Positions 1-6,987 of a DNA stretch of 15,274 bases are shown here, piece after piece. The number at the start of each line of letters is the position of its first letter. The stretch's first letter is position 1. The position numbers were made by a program, and so were the translations under genes. Origin of the DNA: Lachnospiraceae bacterium. GTDB lineage: Bacteria > Bacillota_A > Clostridia > Lachnospirales > Lachnospiraceae. The notes beneath the pieces were generated by a model that did not search any database, had not been told where the DNA came from, and saw only the letters and a program-made list of their open reading frames with translations. Where the stretch lies: contig JAILCT010000200.1 in NCBI GenBank assembly GCA_024690425.1, forward strand, positions 1-15,274. The letters are read 5' to 3'.

Positions 1-1269
1 GGAAATGTTCTTCAGCAGCTGTACACAACCATAGACACGCTTGTTATAGGAAGGTTTGCCGGGACGGAGTCATTGGCGGCCATAGGAACATCGGCTCAAC
101 CGATAGAGGTATTTCTGTGCCTGTTTATGGGAATAGGAACCGGAGTGTCGATATTGATCTCACAAAGCACAGGTGCCGGTGATATTACCGGACTGAAGGA
201 TATATGCAGAACATCTGTCTACTTTGTTTTCGCGTGCGGTATTCCGCTTATGGTAATTGCCCACCTGACAGTGCCGGTTCTCCTTAAGGCAATGGGAGTA
301 CCTGATGAGGCCTTTGCCTCCGCAGTTCTATATACAAGGATCGTTATGTGGGGATCTTTGGGAAATATAGGCTATAACATGAATGCCGGTATACTCAGGG
401 GACTCGGGGACAGCGGTTCAACCCTCAGGTTTCTGTCGGTATCCTGCCTGGTGAATATCATCCTTGATCTGGTATTTGTTGCAGGAGCCGGCCTTAATGC
501 AGCGGGAGCGGCCGTGGCGACGACGATCTCGATCTATATTTCATGGATTTTGAGCATTGTATATATAAGGATACGCTTTAAGGAAGCGGATATTCCGATC
601 CTTCCAAAGGGATATGATCTGAGTCAGCTTAAGAAGATACTTCGCCTGGGACTGCCCATAGGCTTTAACAATTCTCTGTATTCTTTTGGACATATGGTCA
701 TGCAGGCATTGGTGAACGCTCAGGGCGCTGTGTTTATGGCTGGGGTGGCAGTCGGAAGCAGGATAACCGGGGTGTCCAATATAGCTATTACGGCACTTTC
801 TTCTTCGGCAAGCACCTTCGCAGGACAGAATTACGGTGGTGGGCATCTTGACCGCCTGAGAAAGGGATATGTAAGGATCCCGATCATATCCGGGCTTGTC
901 ACCATAGCTGTCGGCCTTAGCGTAATGGCTGTCAGAGGCTATATCCTTTCATGGTTTACCGGGGATGCAGCTGTACTTGTCTATGCTGCCAGATACGTTA
1001 CGATACTTCTTCTGTCCCAGTGGATATTTGCTGTTTTTAACGGGATAATATGTTTCGCGAACGGAGTGGGAGAAGTAAGATATCCGACAATAGTCAACAT
1101 CCTTATGCTGTGGGCAGTAAGACTGCCTGCAGCATATATGATAGGACGTTTCTTTGACGGTACATATATAATGCTGAGTTTTCCGCTGAGCTTTACGTTC
1201 GGCCTTGCAGCAATGACAGGATTCTACCTGTTTAACCCCAAGTGGAAGAAGATCATCAGGGCCGGTTAA
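1..1269 (+). CDS. MATE-family multidrug/cation efflux protein, 5' partial
   Basis: Polytopic inner-membrane antiporter of the MATE superfamily (NorM/DinF type), expected to export cationic compounds using an ion gradient. The frame is open from the first base, so the gene enters from the left. The window holds 422 residues, and the first visible ones (QQLYTTIDTLVIGRFAG, then ESLAAIGTS) match the end of helix 1 and the start of helix 2 in this family, so roughly 20-30 N-terminal residues are missing. About eleven to twelve hydrophobic segments follow, with the usual Gly-rich segment GIGTGVSILISQSTGAGD and a mid-protein loop joining the two six-helix halves. The stop is TAA at 1267-1269. The 3' end overlaps the convergent GH28 gene by 14 bp. 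It is probably unrelated to the sugar locus. The family call is firm; the substrate is unknown. Confidence 0.9.
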   Translation, partial: GNVLQQLYTTIDTLVIGRFAGTESLAAIGTSAQPIEVFLCLFMGIGTGVSILISQSTGAGDITGLKDICRTSVYFVFACGIPLMVIAHLTVPVLLKAMGVPDEAFASAVLYTRIVMWGSLGNIGYNMNAGILRGLGDSGSTLRFLSVSCLVNIILDLVFVAGAGLNAAGAAVATTISIYISWILSIVYIRIRFKEADIPILPKGYDLSQLKKILRLGLPIGFNNSLYSFGHMVMQALVNAQGAVFMAGVAVGSRITGVSNIAITALSSSASTFAGQNYGGGHLDRLRKGYVRIPIISGLVTIAVGLSVMAVRGYILSWFTGDAAVLVYAARYVTILLLSQWIFAVFNGIICFANGVGEVRYPTIVNILMLWAVRLPAAYMIGRFFDGTYIMLSFPLSFTFGLAAMTGFYLFNPKWKKIIRAG

Positions 1270-2563
1270 CGGTGTGTGATAATTCCGCAAACCGGTCTTT
1301 CTTTTTGTCATCTATACTTATATTGCATCCGGATATATCTACGTTTGAGGCATTACTGATGTATATGGCTGACGGGTCAGCTGCCAGGAAGGGGCGTGAC
1401 TCACAAGGACGCAGATCTCTGTCTATGCGGACTTCCCCGCAGCCTTCCATGATATGAAGGTTCACATCGGTAAAGGTTATATCATAAATGTTTTCGGAAT
1501 CATCCCCATATATAAGTATTCCGTTTTCGCCGGTGCAGTTAATATCAGTAAAGGTGACGTTTTTTATGTGCCCTATTCCGGAACCGGGTCTGCGCCTGAC
1601 GGCGGTAATGGCTATCGGTTCGCCGTCACCCCACCAGTGCTCTTTCGAGAAGAGGTGCGTTTCAATGCTGATATTCTCAAAATGCACATCTTCTATACTT
1701 CCCTTGTCCCGAAGCTGCAGGGAAATCCCCCTGTTGCTGTCTTTTATATGGCAATTCTTTACAGTTATATTTCTGAAAGTATCCTCGCTTTCGGTACCGA
1801 ACTTTATCGCGGAGCTCGTTGAACTCAGATCACAGCCATCCACGGTAATGTTTTCGCAGAAACCGTATGATTCGCCGTAAGAGGTGTTCTTAAAAACGAT
1901 GCAGTCATCCGCACTCTCGATATGGCAGTTCTGGATGTGCACGTTCTTGCAGTGGTCCGGATCTATGCCGTCGCAGTTGGCAAGAATCCTGTTGTTAAGT
2001 ATGGTGATGTTTTTTATCGTGACGAACCTGCATCCAACCATATGCAGAGTCCAGAAGGCGCTTCTTCTCAGCGTGATATCGGATACTGTAAGATTAATGA
2101 CATCTTCGAGAAAGATAAGCGGTACCCTTGGATAGAAATATCCGTCTATATGATAAGGGGTCACCTTTCCGTAGAAGATATCTTCGTTGCCGTCGATCAC
2201 TCCTTCGCCCGTGATCGTTATATCATCAGCTTTCCTGGCATACAGGAAAAAGAGACCGGGACGACCGTTGTATTCACAGTCCTCGTAAGTCGGGATACTG
2301 ACCGGATCATTGGCAATATCAGCCCTTCCGGTCATGTCAAAATCACCTATACTGTCGGATGCCTTTAGAATGGTTCCCTTCTCTATACAAAATTCAACGT
2401 TGGATCTTAAAATGATGGTGCCGGACCTGTAGGTGCGTTCTCCCGTCAGAAGTACCTGCCCGCCCCCGTCTGATGCGCATTGGTCAACAGCTGCCTGAAT
2501 GGCAGAAGTATCATTATATGTACCGTCACCGACCGCACCATAATCCCTGATATCGTAGATCAT
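1256..2563 (-). CDS. GH28-like right-handed beta-helix glycosidase (pectin oligosaccharide type), atypical active site
   Basis: 435 residues. The N-terminus (DYGAVGDGTYNDTSAIQAAV, residues 7-26) is the typical opening of pectate-lyase-superfamily/GH28 beta-helix proteins, and regular beta-helix coils (NITI, NITV, NVTF-type repeats) run through to the C-terminus. Two GH28 acid motifs are visible: N196-C-D198 with D201 for the NTD motif, and A218-D219-D220 for the GDD motif. The family's GHG histidine is absent (T249-S250-S251-A252 follows at that position), and the RIK motif appears as S276-N277-R278-G279. GH28 enzymes cleave galacturonan or rhamnogalacturonan by inversion. No signal peptide is visible, so it probably acts in the cytoplasm on imported oligosaccharides. 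ATG at 2561-2563 has a GGAG 8 bases upstream. It follows the AraC gene on the same strand after 97 bp and may be co-transcribed with it. Exact linkage cleaved is not assignable. Confidence 0.85.
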   Translation of the reverse strand: MIYDIRDYGAVGDGTYNDTSAIQAAVDQCASDGGGQVLLTGERTYRSGTIILRSNVEFCIEKGTILKASDSIGDFDMTGRADIANDPVSIPTYEDCEYNGRPGLFFLYARKADDITITGEGVIDGNEDIFYGKVTPYHIDGYFYPRVPLIFLEDVINLTVSDITLRRSAFWTLHMVGCRFVTIKNITILNNRILANCDGIDPDHCKNVHIQNCHIESADDCIVFKNTSYGESYGFCENITVDGCDLSSTSSAIKFGTESEDTFRNITVKNCHIKDSNRGISLQLRDKGSIEDVHFENISIETHLFSKEHWWGDGEPIAITAVRRRPGSGIGHIKNVTFTDINCTGENGILIYGDDSENIYDITFTDVNLHIMEGCGEVRIDRDLRPCESRPFLAADPSAIYISNASNVDISGCNISIDDKKKDRFAELSHTVNRP

Positions 2564-2662
2564 AGCATTATCTCCGTGATTTTATTCCGGCGGTCCGGTA
2601 CCGGTTTATAAACGCATACTAACATCAACAGCCGGAAAATGTCAATGCATTTTTCAAATGAG

Positions 2663-3496
2663 TCAGCCCTGCGATCTGACAGTACGGAAAGCACGGGGTG
2701 ACATATTGACCTTCTTCCTGAAGAGATCCTTGAAATAATTGCTGCTGTTGAAACCACAGCTTAAGGCTATTTTGGTTATTGAATCATCTGTTGTAATAAG
2801 CATCTGGGTGGCTTGCTTTAAACGTATGTAATTAAGATATTCCTTAAAAGTATAGCCGGTCTCTTTGCTGAACTTCTTGGAAAAATACGAAGGGCACAGG
2901 TTGAACTCGCCGGCTATATCCTCAAGGGTGATGGGATTGCTGTAGTTAAGGGCGATATAATTTATTGCCTGCTCAATGACCGGGCTTATGTCTATACTGC
3001 TCTCGGGCTGTTCGCTTATGAATACCCCGCCCCTTTGTATAAGAAGGATAAGATTCGTTGCGTACATGATCATGAAATCAGAAGAGTAGTCATCGGGCGT
3101 GGAACTCTCCGCAAGCATCAGGTTGAAGAGCTTCTCGACACTTTTTCTTAAAGACTCTTTCAAAACCACCTTACAGGTGGTATTAAGGGTATCATATATT
3201 TCCGGATGAAGCTCGAAAAGAGGATGTGGAAGTATTGACAGGTCGCATGCCACGACTATTCTCTCACTTGAAACAGGCCCGTTGTAGGACGTTGAGTGCG
3301 GATCAAAGGGTTTTACGATGAAGAGATCACCGGGGGTCAGGTGATAGCGGTGCCTGTTGGCCGTGTAGGCACAAGAACCGCTTTTTAAGTAGTAAATCTC
3401 ACAGTAATTGTGAGAATGCTCGTAATTCATTCCGAAGGAGGGCATACGGATCTGCTTTTCTATATACAGTGTATGTTCGCCATAGTTAATATTCAT
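2663..3496 (-). CDS. AraC-family transcriptional regulator, probable regulator of the rhamnose/pectin locus
   Basis: 277 residues. The N-terminal half is a cupin-like sugar-sensing domain (about 1-90) with the family signature H27-S-H29 followed by EIYYLKSG and a PGDLFIVKPFDPH stretch. The C-terminal 100 residues (about 172-277) form the AraC DNA-binding domain with two helix-turn-helix units: LEDIAGEFNLCPSYFSKKFS (191-210), and a second around SITKIALSCGFNSSNYFKDLF (239-259), ending in the usual SPRAFR. The ATG at 3494-3496 is preferred over an in-frame TTG at 3521-3523, because the TTG lies upstream of a good extended -10 and would be outside the transcript. No Shine-Dalgarno sequence precedes the ATG (see promoter entry). 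The gene is divergent from the transporter operon, the classic position for a local regulator. Binding of rhamnose or a rhamno-oligosaccharide is inferred from context only. Confidence 0.9.
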   Translation of the reverse strand: MNINYGEHTLYIEKQIRMPSFGMNYEHSHNYCEIYYLKSGSCAYTANRHRYHLTPGDLFIVKPFDPHSTSYNGPVSSERIVVACDLSILPHPLFELHPEIYDTLNTTCKVVLKESLRKSVEKLFNLMLAESSTPDDYSSDFMIMYATNLILLIQRGGVFISEQPESSIDISPVIEQAINYIALNYSNPITLEDIAGEFNLCPSYFSKKFSKETGYTFKEYLNYIRLKQATQMLITTDDSITKIALSCGFNSSNYFKDLFRKKVNMSPRAFRTVRSQG

Positions 3497-3502
3497 GTTA
3501 AA

Positions 3503-3511
3503 ATTATAACA
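3503..3511 (-). promoter_or_regulatory. Extended -10 promoter element for the araC-type gene
   Basis: On the minus strand this reads TGTTATAAT, a perfect extended -10 (TGn-TATAAT). The -35 region about 17 bases upstream (CTGTTT) is weak, as is common with extended -10 promoters. The last base of the -10 lies 7 bases from the A of the ATG at 3496, so the predicted transcript begins at or next to the start codon and would be leaderless. It is read from sequence only. Confidence 0.55.
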
Positions 3512-3524
3512 TGTTAAACACAAA

Positions 3525-3560
3525 AAAACAGTGGTATTTTGCCAAAACAGCTATTTTTTT
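3525..3560. promoter_or_regulatory. Candidate operator: two direct repeats in the divergent control region
   Basis: Two copies of AAAACAG, each followed by a T-rich run, start at 3525 and 3544: AAAACAGTGGTATTTT and AAAACAGCTATTTTTTT, a period of 19 bp or close to two helical turns. AraC-family proteins often bind direct repeats with about this spacing. The first copy covers the -35 region of the minus-strand promoter and touches the start of the plus-strand -35. The second lies between the plus-strand -35 and -10. A separate 12-bp inverted repeat, GGTATAAATACC (3561-3572), overlaps the plus-strand -10. These could be regulator sites but A/T-rich chance similarity is possible. Confidence 0.35.
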
Positions 3561-3568
3561 GGTATAAA
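3539..3568 (+). promoter_or_regulatory. Promoter for the transporter-rhamnose operon
   Basis: TTGCCA at 3539-3544 (5 of 6 to the -35 consensus) and TATAAA at 3563-3568 (5 of 6 to the -10 consensus) are separated by 18 bp. Transcription would start near 3575, leaving a leader of about 110 bases before the binding-protein gene. No riboswitch-like structure or terminator was recognised in that leader. The placement next to the divergent AraC gene supports regulated expression. Confidence 0.55.
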
Positions 3569-3673
3569 TACCTGAAAACGCATAATAGAATTTAATTATC
3601 AAATCAAATCGGTTGTTGGATCCGCAATGGTCCGGGGATCTTACAGCATCTTATTAAAACAGATATGGAGGGA

Positions 3674-3679
3674 AAGGAG
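3674..3679 (+). promoter_or_regulatory. Ribosome binding site fixing the start of the binding-protein gene
   Basis: AAGGAG lies 6 bases before the ATG at 3686. This selects the ATG that begins the lipoprotein signal peptide (MKKRVLATLL) over an in-frame ATG at 3665, which would add seven residues including two acidic ones in front of the signal and has no comparable site. Confidence 0.8.
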
Positions 3680-3685
3680 TTACAC

Positions 3686-5098
3686 ATGAAGAAAAGAGTA
3701 TTGGCAACATTGCTTGCAGCTTCCATGATAATGGGGCTGACAGCCTGTGGAGGAAGCACTTCGAGTGCACCTGCAGCTGCAGAGAGCACCGCTGAAGAAA
3801 CAGCGGATGCAGCGGCAGAAGAGGAGCCGGAGACAGAAGAAACCGGGGATGAAGCCGAAACAGCCAAGGCTGATGAAGGCGAGGATGTGAACTTGAGGAT
3901 GGCATGGTGGGGTTCACAGACCAGACATGATATTACGGTTGAAGTCATTGAGATGTATGAGAAGGAACATCCCAATGTTCATATTGAGTACGAATTCTAC
4001 GATTTTGACAGCTATTTTACCAAGCTTAAAACACTTGTTGCATCTGATCAGGTATGGGATATATTCCAATTGGGAGGCAACTTTCCCGAATACATTGATA
4101 AGATATATTATATGAATGAGTTTATTGACAGCGGAGCCGTTGATACCTCCGGAATATCCGATGCATATCTTAAGATAACCCAGGATACGGAAGGTAATCA
4201 GATAGGTCTTTCCAACGGACTTAACACCTACGGTATCGCATATGATGTTGATATGTTCAATGAGGCAGGTGTTCCGCTTCCGACAGATGACTGGACATGG
4301 GATGACTTTAAAGATGCCGCAATGAAGATACATGAGCATACCGGAGAATTCGGATCATCGGGATTCACCTCAAGCGAATTCATAGCAGGATGTTCTACCT
4401 ACATTGCCCAGCAGGGTAAGGTGGGTGAATACGGATTCTTTAATCTTGCTCTTGACGGAATGGGATTTGATGATGCCCAGATGCTTACACCCTACATCCA
4501 GATGAGAGCTGATCTGATCGCAGCCGGAGCTTCACCGGATGCCGGTGCCGAGATGGAGATAACCGATATAGAGAATGATTTCCTTGTAACCGGTGAGGCA
4601 GCCATGACATGGGTTGCGGTAAATCAGTTCCCTACGATATACGATATCTGTGCAGAAGAGGGACGTACGCTCGCCCTTGCCACAGTACCGCGTGTTAAGA
4701 AGGACGGTCCTTCCGGAACAGTTATCCAGTCATCGCAGATGCTGTGTGTATCGCAGGATTCTCAGTACAAGGAAGAAGCTGCCAAGTTCATAAGCTGGTT
4801 CCAGAACAGTGTAGAGTGCAATAATGTACTTAAGGGCGAAAGGGGTATCCCCATTAATGATGATGTGCGTGCAGCACTTGAGGCCGAAGCTACAGATGGC
4901 CAGAAGGAGATGTATGACTACGTCACTCTTGTAGGTACTTTTGAAACTCCCGAGAAGATCAACGTATTAAGTCCTGCAGGCCAGGATGAGGTTGTTGATA
5001 ATTACCGCAATTACATACAGCAGGTTGTTGCCGGAGATATTACCGCACAGGAAGCTGCTGACAAGACTTACGAAGACGCAAGTAAGCTCTTTGAATAG
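3686..5098 (+). CDS. ABC transporter sugar-binding lipoprotein (CUT1 / SBP_bac_1 type)
   Basis: 470 residues. The N-terminus is a lipoprotein signal (MKKR, a hydrophobic stretch, then lipobox L18-T-A-C21), so the mature protein is lipid-anchored on the outer face of the membrane at Cys21. Residues about 24-67 form an Ala/Glu/Asp/Thr-rich linker. The rest is a two-lobed binding fold of the family 1 extracellular solute-binding proteins: LRMAWWGSQTRHD, then the EMYEKEHPNVHIEYEF region, and a later NGLNTYGIAYDVDMFNEAG segment. It captures oligosaccharides and delivers them to the two permeases downstream. It opens the operon and is followed by a stem-loop, an arrangement that usually keeps the binding protein more abundant than the membrane subunits. 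The substrate is inferred from the neighbours to be a rhamnose-containing, pectin-derived oligosaccharide. Confidence 0.92.
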   Translation: MKKRVLATLLAASMIMGLTACGGSTSSAPAAAESTAEETADAAAEEEPETEETGDEAETAKADEGEDVNLRMAWWGSQTRHDITVEVIEMYEKEHPNVHIEYEFYDFDSYFTKLKTLVASDQVWDIFQLGGNFPEYIDKIYYMNEFIDSGAVDTSGISDAYLKITQDTEGNQIGLSNGLNTYGIAYDVDMFNEAGVPLPTDDWTWDDFKDAAMKIHEHTGEFGSSGFTSSEFIAGCSTYIAQQGKVGEYGFFNLALDGMGFDDAQMLTPYIQMRADLIAAGASPDAGAEMEITDIENDFLVTGEAAMTWVAVNQFPTIYDICAEEGRTLALATVPRVKKDGPSGTVIQSSQMLCVSQDSQYKEEAAKFISWFQNSVECNNVLKGERGIPINDDVRAALEAEATDGQKEMYDYVTLVGTFETPEKINVLSPAGQDEVVDNYRNYIQQVVAGDITAQEAADKTYEDASKLFE

Positions 5099-5118
5099 AA
5101 GCACGATATAACGATCGG

Positions 5119-5157
5119 ATCCGGAAGGCGCGCCCGAAAGAGTGCGCCTGCCCGGAT
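5119..5157 (+). other. Intergenic stem-loop between binding-protein and permease genes
   Basis: The outer stem ATCCGG (5119-5124) pairs with CCGGAT (5152-5157). The inner stem AGGCGC (5126-5131) pairs with GCGCCT (5144-5149). They are separated by a small internal loop (A versus GC), and the apical loop is 12 bases. There are twelve perfect base pairs, mostly G-C. No U-tract follows, so it is unlikely to be a strong intrinsic terminator. It more likely protects the upstream message from 3' decay or partly attenuates transcription, giving more binding protein than permease. Confidence 0.7.
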
Positions 5158-5209
5158 GATTAAAGAGCCGGCACCGGAAGGTGTGCTCATGACAGGGAGG
5201 GCCGTAATT

Positions 5210-6130
5210 ATGTCCGGTAAGACAGAAGGGACATCCGGGTTTTCACGATTTATAAATAACAGGAATACAGTAGGCTATGTGTTTGCCTTTCCGTTTATTT
5301 TCGGATTCATATGTTTCTCATTTGTCCCGATAATAACATCCTTTTATTATTCCTTTACGGATTATTCGATGGGAAGCAAGAGCATAACCTATGTGGGATT
5401 TAAGAATTTTCTTAATCTGTTTTCCGATGACGTTTTTATGAAGTCACTCGGTATAACACTTAAGTATGTTCTCCTGTCGGTTCCCCTTAAGCTGGCGTTT
5501 GCCCTGATGGTCGCATTTGTCCTTACGAGGAAGAGCAAAATGGTGACCCTGTACAGGTCCCTGTATTATGTCCCATCATTGGTTGGAGGAAGTGTTGCAG
5601 TAGCCCTTGTCTGGAAACAGCTTTTTGCGCGTAAAGGACTTTTTAATGCAGTACTTTCGGATATGGGACTTAAGACTGTCAACTGGTTCGGAGACCAGAA
5701 GCTTGCCCTTTATCCCCTCATTCTTATGACCGTGTGGCAGTTTGGTTCATCTATGATCATTTTTGCCGCGGGTCTCAAGGAAATCCCGGTCACTTATTAT
5801 GAAGCCGCAAGGATAGACGGAGCAAACGGGAGACAGACCTTCTTAAGGATCACGCTTCCCTGCTTATCACCTATAATTCTTTATAATCTTGTGATGCAGA
5901 CGATACAGGCTTTTATGTCCTTCACCCAGGCTTTTGTTATTACCCAGGGAGGACCCAACAACGGAACGCTCCTGTATGCGCTTAATGTGTACAATCAGGC
6001 ATTTAAGTATAACCATATGGGTTATGCCTGTGCCATGAGCTGGTTCATGCTTGTCATCATGAGCCTTATCACGCTGGTGATCTTTAAGACATCCAGGTTC
6101 TGGGTATTTTCGGAAGGAGGTGAGGACTGA
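5210..6130 (+). CDS. ABC sugar transporter permease, MalF/UgpA type
   Basis: 306 residues, first of two inner-membrane subunits of a CUT1 importer. Six hydrophobic segments are seen at about 24-46, 85-105, 121-140, 167-187, 222-243 and 272-293. The cytoplasmic EAA loop that docks the ATPase is clear: EAARIDGANG at 198-207, followed by ITLP. The segment TQGGPNNGTLLYALNVYNQAF (245-265) is typical of the MalF/UgpA subfamily. I chose the ATG at 5210, which has GGGAGG 9 bases upstream. In-frame ATGs at 5156 and 5189 also exist, but the first falls inside the stem-loop. It overlaps the next permease by one base (TGATG), so the two are translationally coupled. No ATP-binding subunit is encoded nearby; a shared MsmK-type ATPase elsewhere in the genome is likely. 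Confidence 0.92.
   Translation: MSGKTEGTSGFSRFINNRNTVGYVFAFPFIFGFICFSFVPIITSFYYSFTDYSMGSKSITYVGFKNFLNLFSDDVFMKSLGITLKYVLLSVPLKLAFALMVAFVLTRKSKMVTLYRSLYYVPSLVGGSVAVALVWKQLFARKGLFNAVLSDMGLKTVNWFGDQKLALYPLILMTVWQFGSSMIIFAAGLKEIPVTYYEAARIDGANGRQTFLRITLPCLSPIILYNLVMQTIQAFMSFTQAFVITQGGPNNGTLLYALNVYNQAFKYNHMGYACAMSWFMLVIMSLITLVIFKTSRFWVFSEGGED
6114..6123 (+). promoter_or_regulatory. Full-consensus Shine-Dalgarno site for the second permease
   Basis: AAGGAGGTGA is complementary to the 16S rRNA 3' end over ten bases. It lies inside the 3' end of the first permease gene, 6 bases from the ATG at 6130. The overlapping stop/start and this strong site should keep the two permeases in balance. Confidence 0.8.
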
Positions 6131-6972
6131 TGCATACAAAGACGGCGATCAAAAAGACCATATATCATACGTTGGTTATTCTGTTCGGATTTGTTATGAT
6201 ATATCCGGTACTGTGGATGATATCAGGCTCCTTTAAGGATAACGCGGAGATACTCAGGGGTTCGCTTTCCCTTATTCCGAAGGCAGTCAAGGCGGATAAT
6301 TACTCTACGGGATGGAAAGGTTTTGCCGGAACATCATTTGCCAGGTTTTTCCTTAATTCATTCGTGATAACGGCCGTTGCCACTCTGGGTACGGTTATCA
6401 GTTCTTCACTTGTTGCATATGCCTTTTCCAGGATCAACTTCAAGGGGCGTAAGTTCTGGTTTACCTGTATGCTTGCCACCATGATGCTGCCGGGACAGGT
6501 TATAATGATCCCGTCTTTCCTCATCTGGTACAAGCTGGGACTGTCCGACAGTTATGTTCCGCTGGTATTTCCCTATTTCTGCGGCCAGGCTTTCTTCATT
6601 TATCAGATGATGCAGTTCATGAAGGGGATCCCCAGAGAGCTTGATGAAGCGGCAACGATTGACGGATGCAGTAAGTATACGATCTATACGAATATAATTC
6701 TTCCGCTGCTCAAACCTTCCATAGTAACAACCGTGATCATCCAGTTCTATTGGAAGTGGGATGATTACATGGGGCCTCTGCTGTATCTGAGCAAGCCGGA
6801 ATCATATACGGCATCCCTTGCCATCAAGATGTTTGCTGATTCTGCCAGCAAGACAGATTACGGAGCCATGTTTGCAATGTCGACTTTGTCGCTGATCCCT
6901 GTATTTCTCATCTTCCTTATCTTCAACAGATATCTTGTGGAAGGTATAGGTACCAGCGGCCTGAAAGGATAG
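6130..6972 (+). CDS. ABC sugar transporter permease, MalG/UgpE type
   Basis: 280 residues, second membrane subunit of the importer. Six hydrophobic segments are visible (about 11-33, 74-99, 108-128, 141-163, 194-207 and 247-266). The EAA loop is DEAATIDGCS (172-181) followed by NIILPLLKPS, as expected for MalG/UgpE proteins. The N-terminal YPVLWMISGSFK (25-36) is a family hallmark. It should pair with the preceding permease to form the channel and couple to an ATPase supplied from elsewhere. The start codon overlaps the preceding stop, and the GH43 gene follows after 15 bp. It has the usual length and no missing parts. Confidence 0.93.
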   Translation: MHTKTAIKKTIYHTLVILFGFVMIYPVLWMISGSFKDNAEILRGSLSLIPKAVKADNYSTGWKGFAGTSFARFFLNSFVITAVATLGTVISSSLVAYAFSRINFKGRKFWFTCMLATMMLPGQVIMIPSFLIWYKLGLSDSYVPLVFPYFCGQAFFIYQMMQFMKGIPRELDEAATIDGCSKYTIYTNIILPLLKPSIVTTVIIQFYWKWDDYMGPLLYLSKPESYTASLAIKMFADSASKTDYGAMFAMSTLSLIPVFLIFLIFNRYLVEGIGTSGLKG

Positions 6973-6987
6973 CGTAAGGTAGATACA

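Noticed and set aside
73..1269. A TTG-initiated 398-residue gene at 73
   Set aside because: The frame is open back to base 1 and the residues encoded before 73 match MATE helices 1 and 2, so the gene enters from outside the window; 73 is an internal Leu codon.
949..2563. Long open frames opposite the MATE gene and opposite the GH28 gene (for example 949-1311 minus and 1922-2368 plus)
   Set aside because: Their translations show no recognisable family, no ribosome sites, and they lie wholly or almost wholly over well-supported genes; they are shadows of codon bias.
2589..2612. Palindrome CCGGTACCGG (2595-2604) between the AraC and GH28 genes as a terminator
   Set aside because: It has no real loop of its own, only weak alternative pairing with nearby CCGG repeats, and no U-tract in either direction. 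The region shows nothing else convincing.
3497..3523. TTG at 3521-3523 as the start of the AraC gene (nine extra residues)
   Set aside because: The extra codons include the extended -10 element, and there is no ribosome site before the TTG.
3601..3673. A riboswitch or structured leader before the binding-protein gene
   Set aside because: Only a short GGATCC/GGATCT pairing with a 12-base loop is visible; it does not resemble a known riboswitch class.
5156..5209. ATG at 5156 or 5189 as the start of the first permease
   Set aside because: 5156 lies within the 3' arm of the stem-loop. ATG 5210 has a GGGAGG at normal spacing and gives a family-like N-terminus. 5189 remains a weaker alternative.
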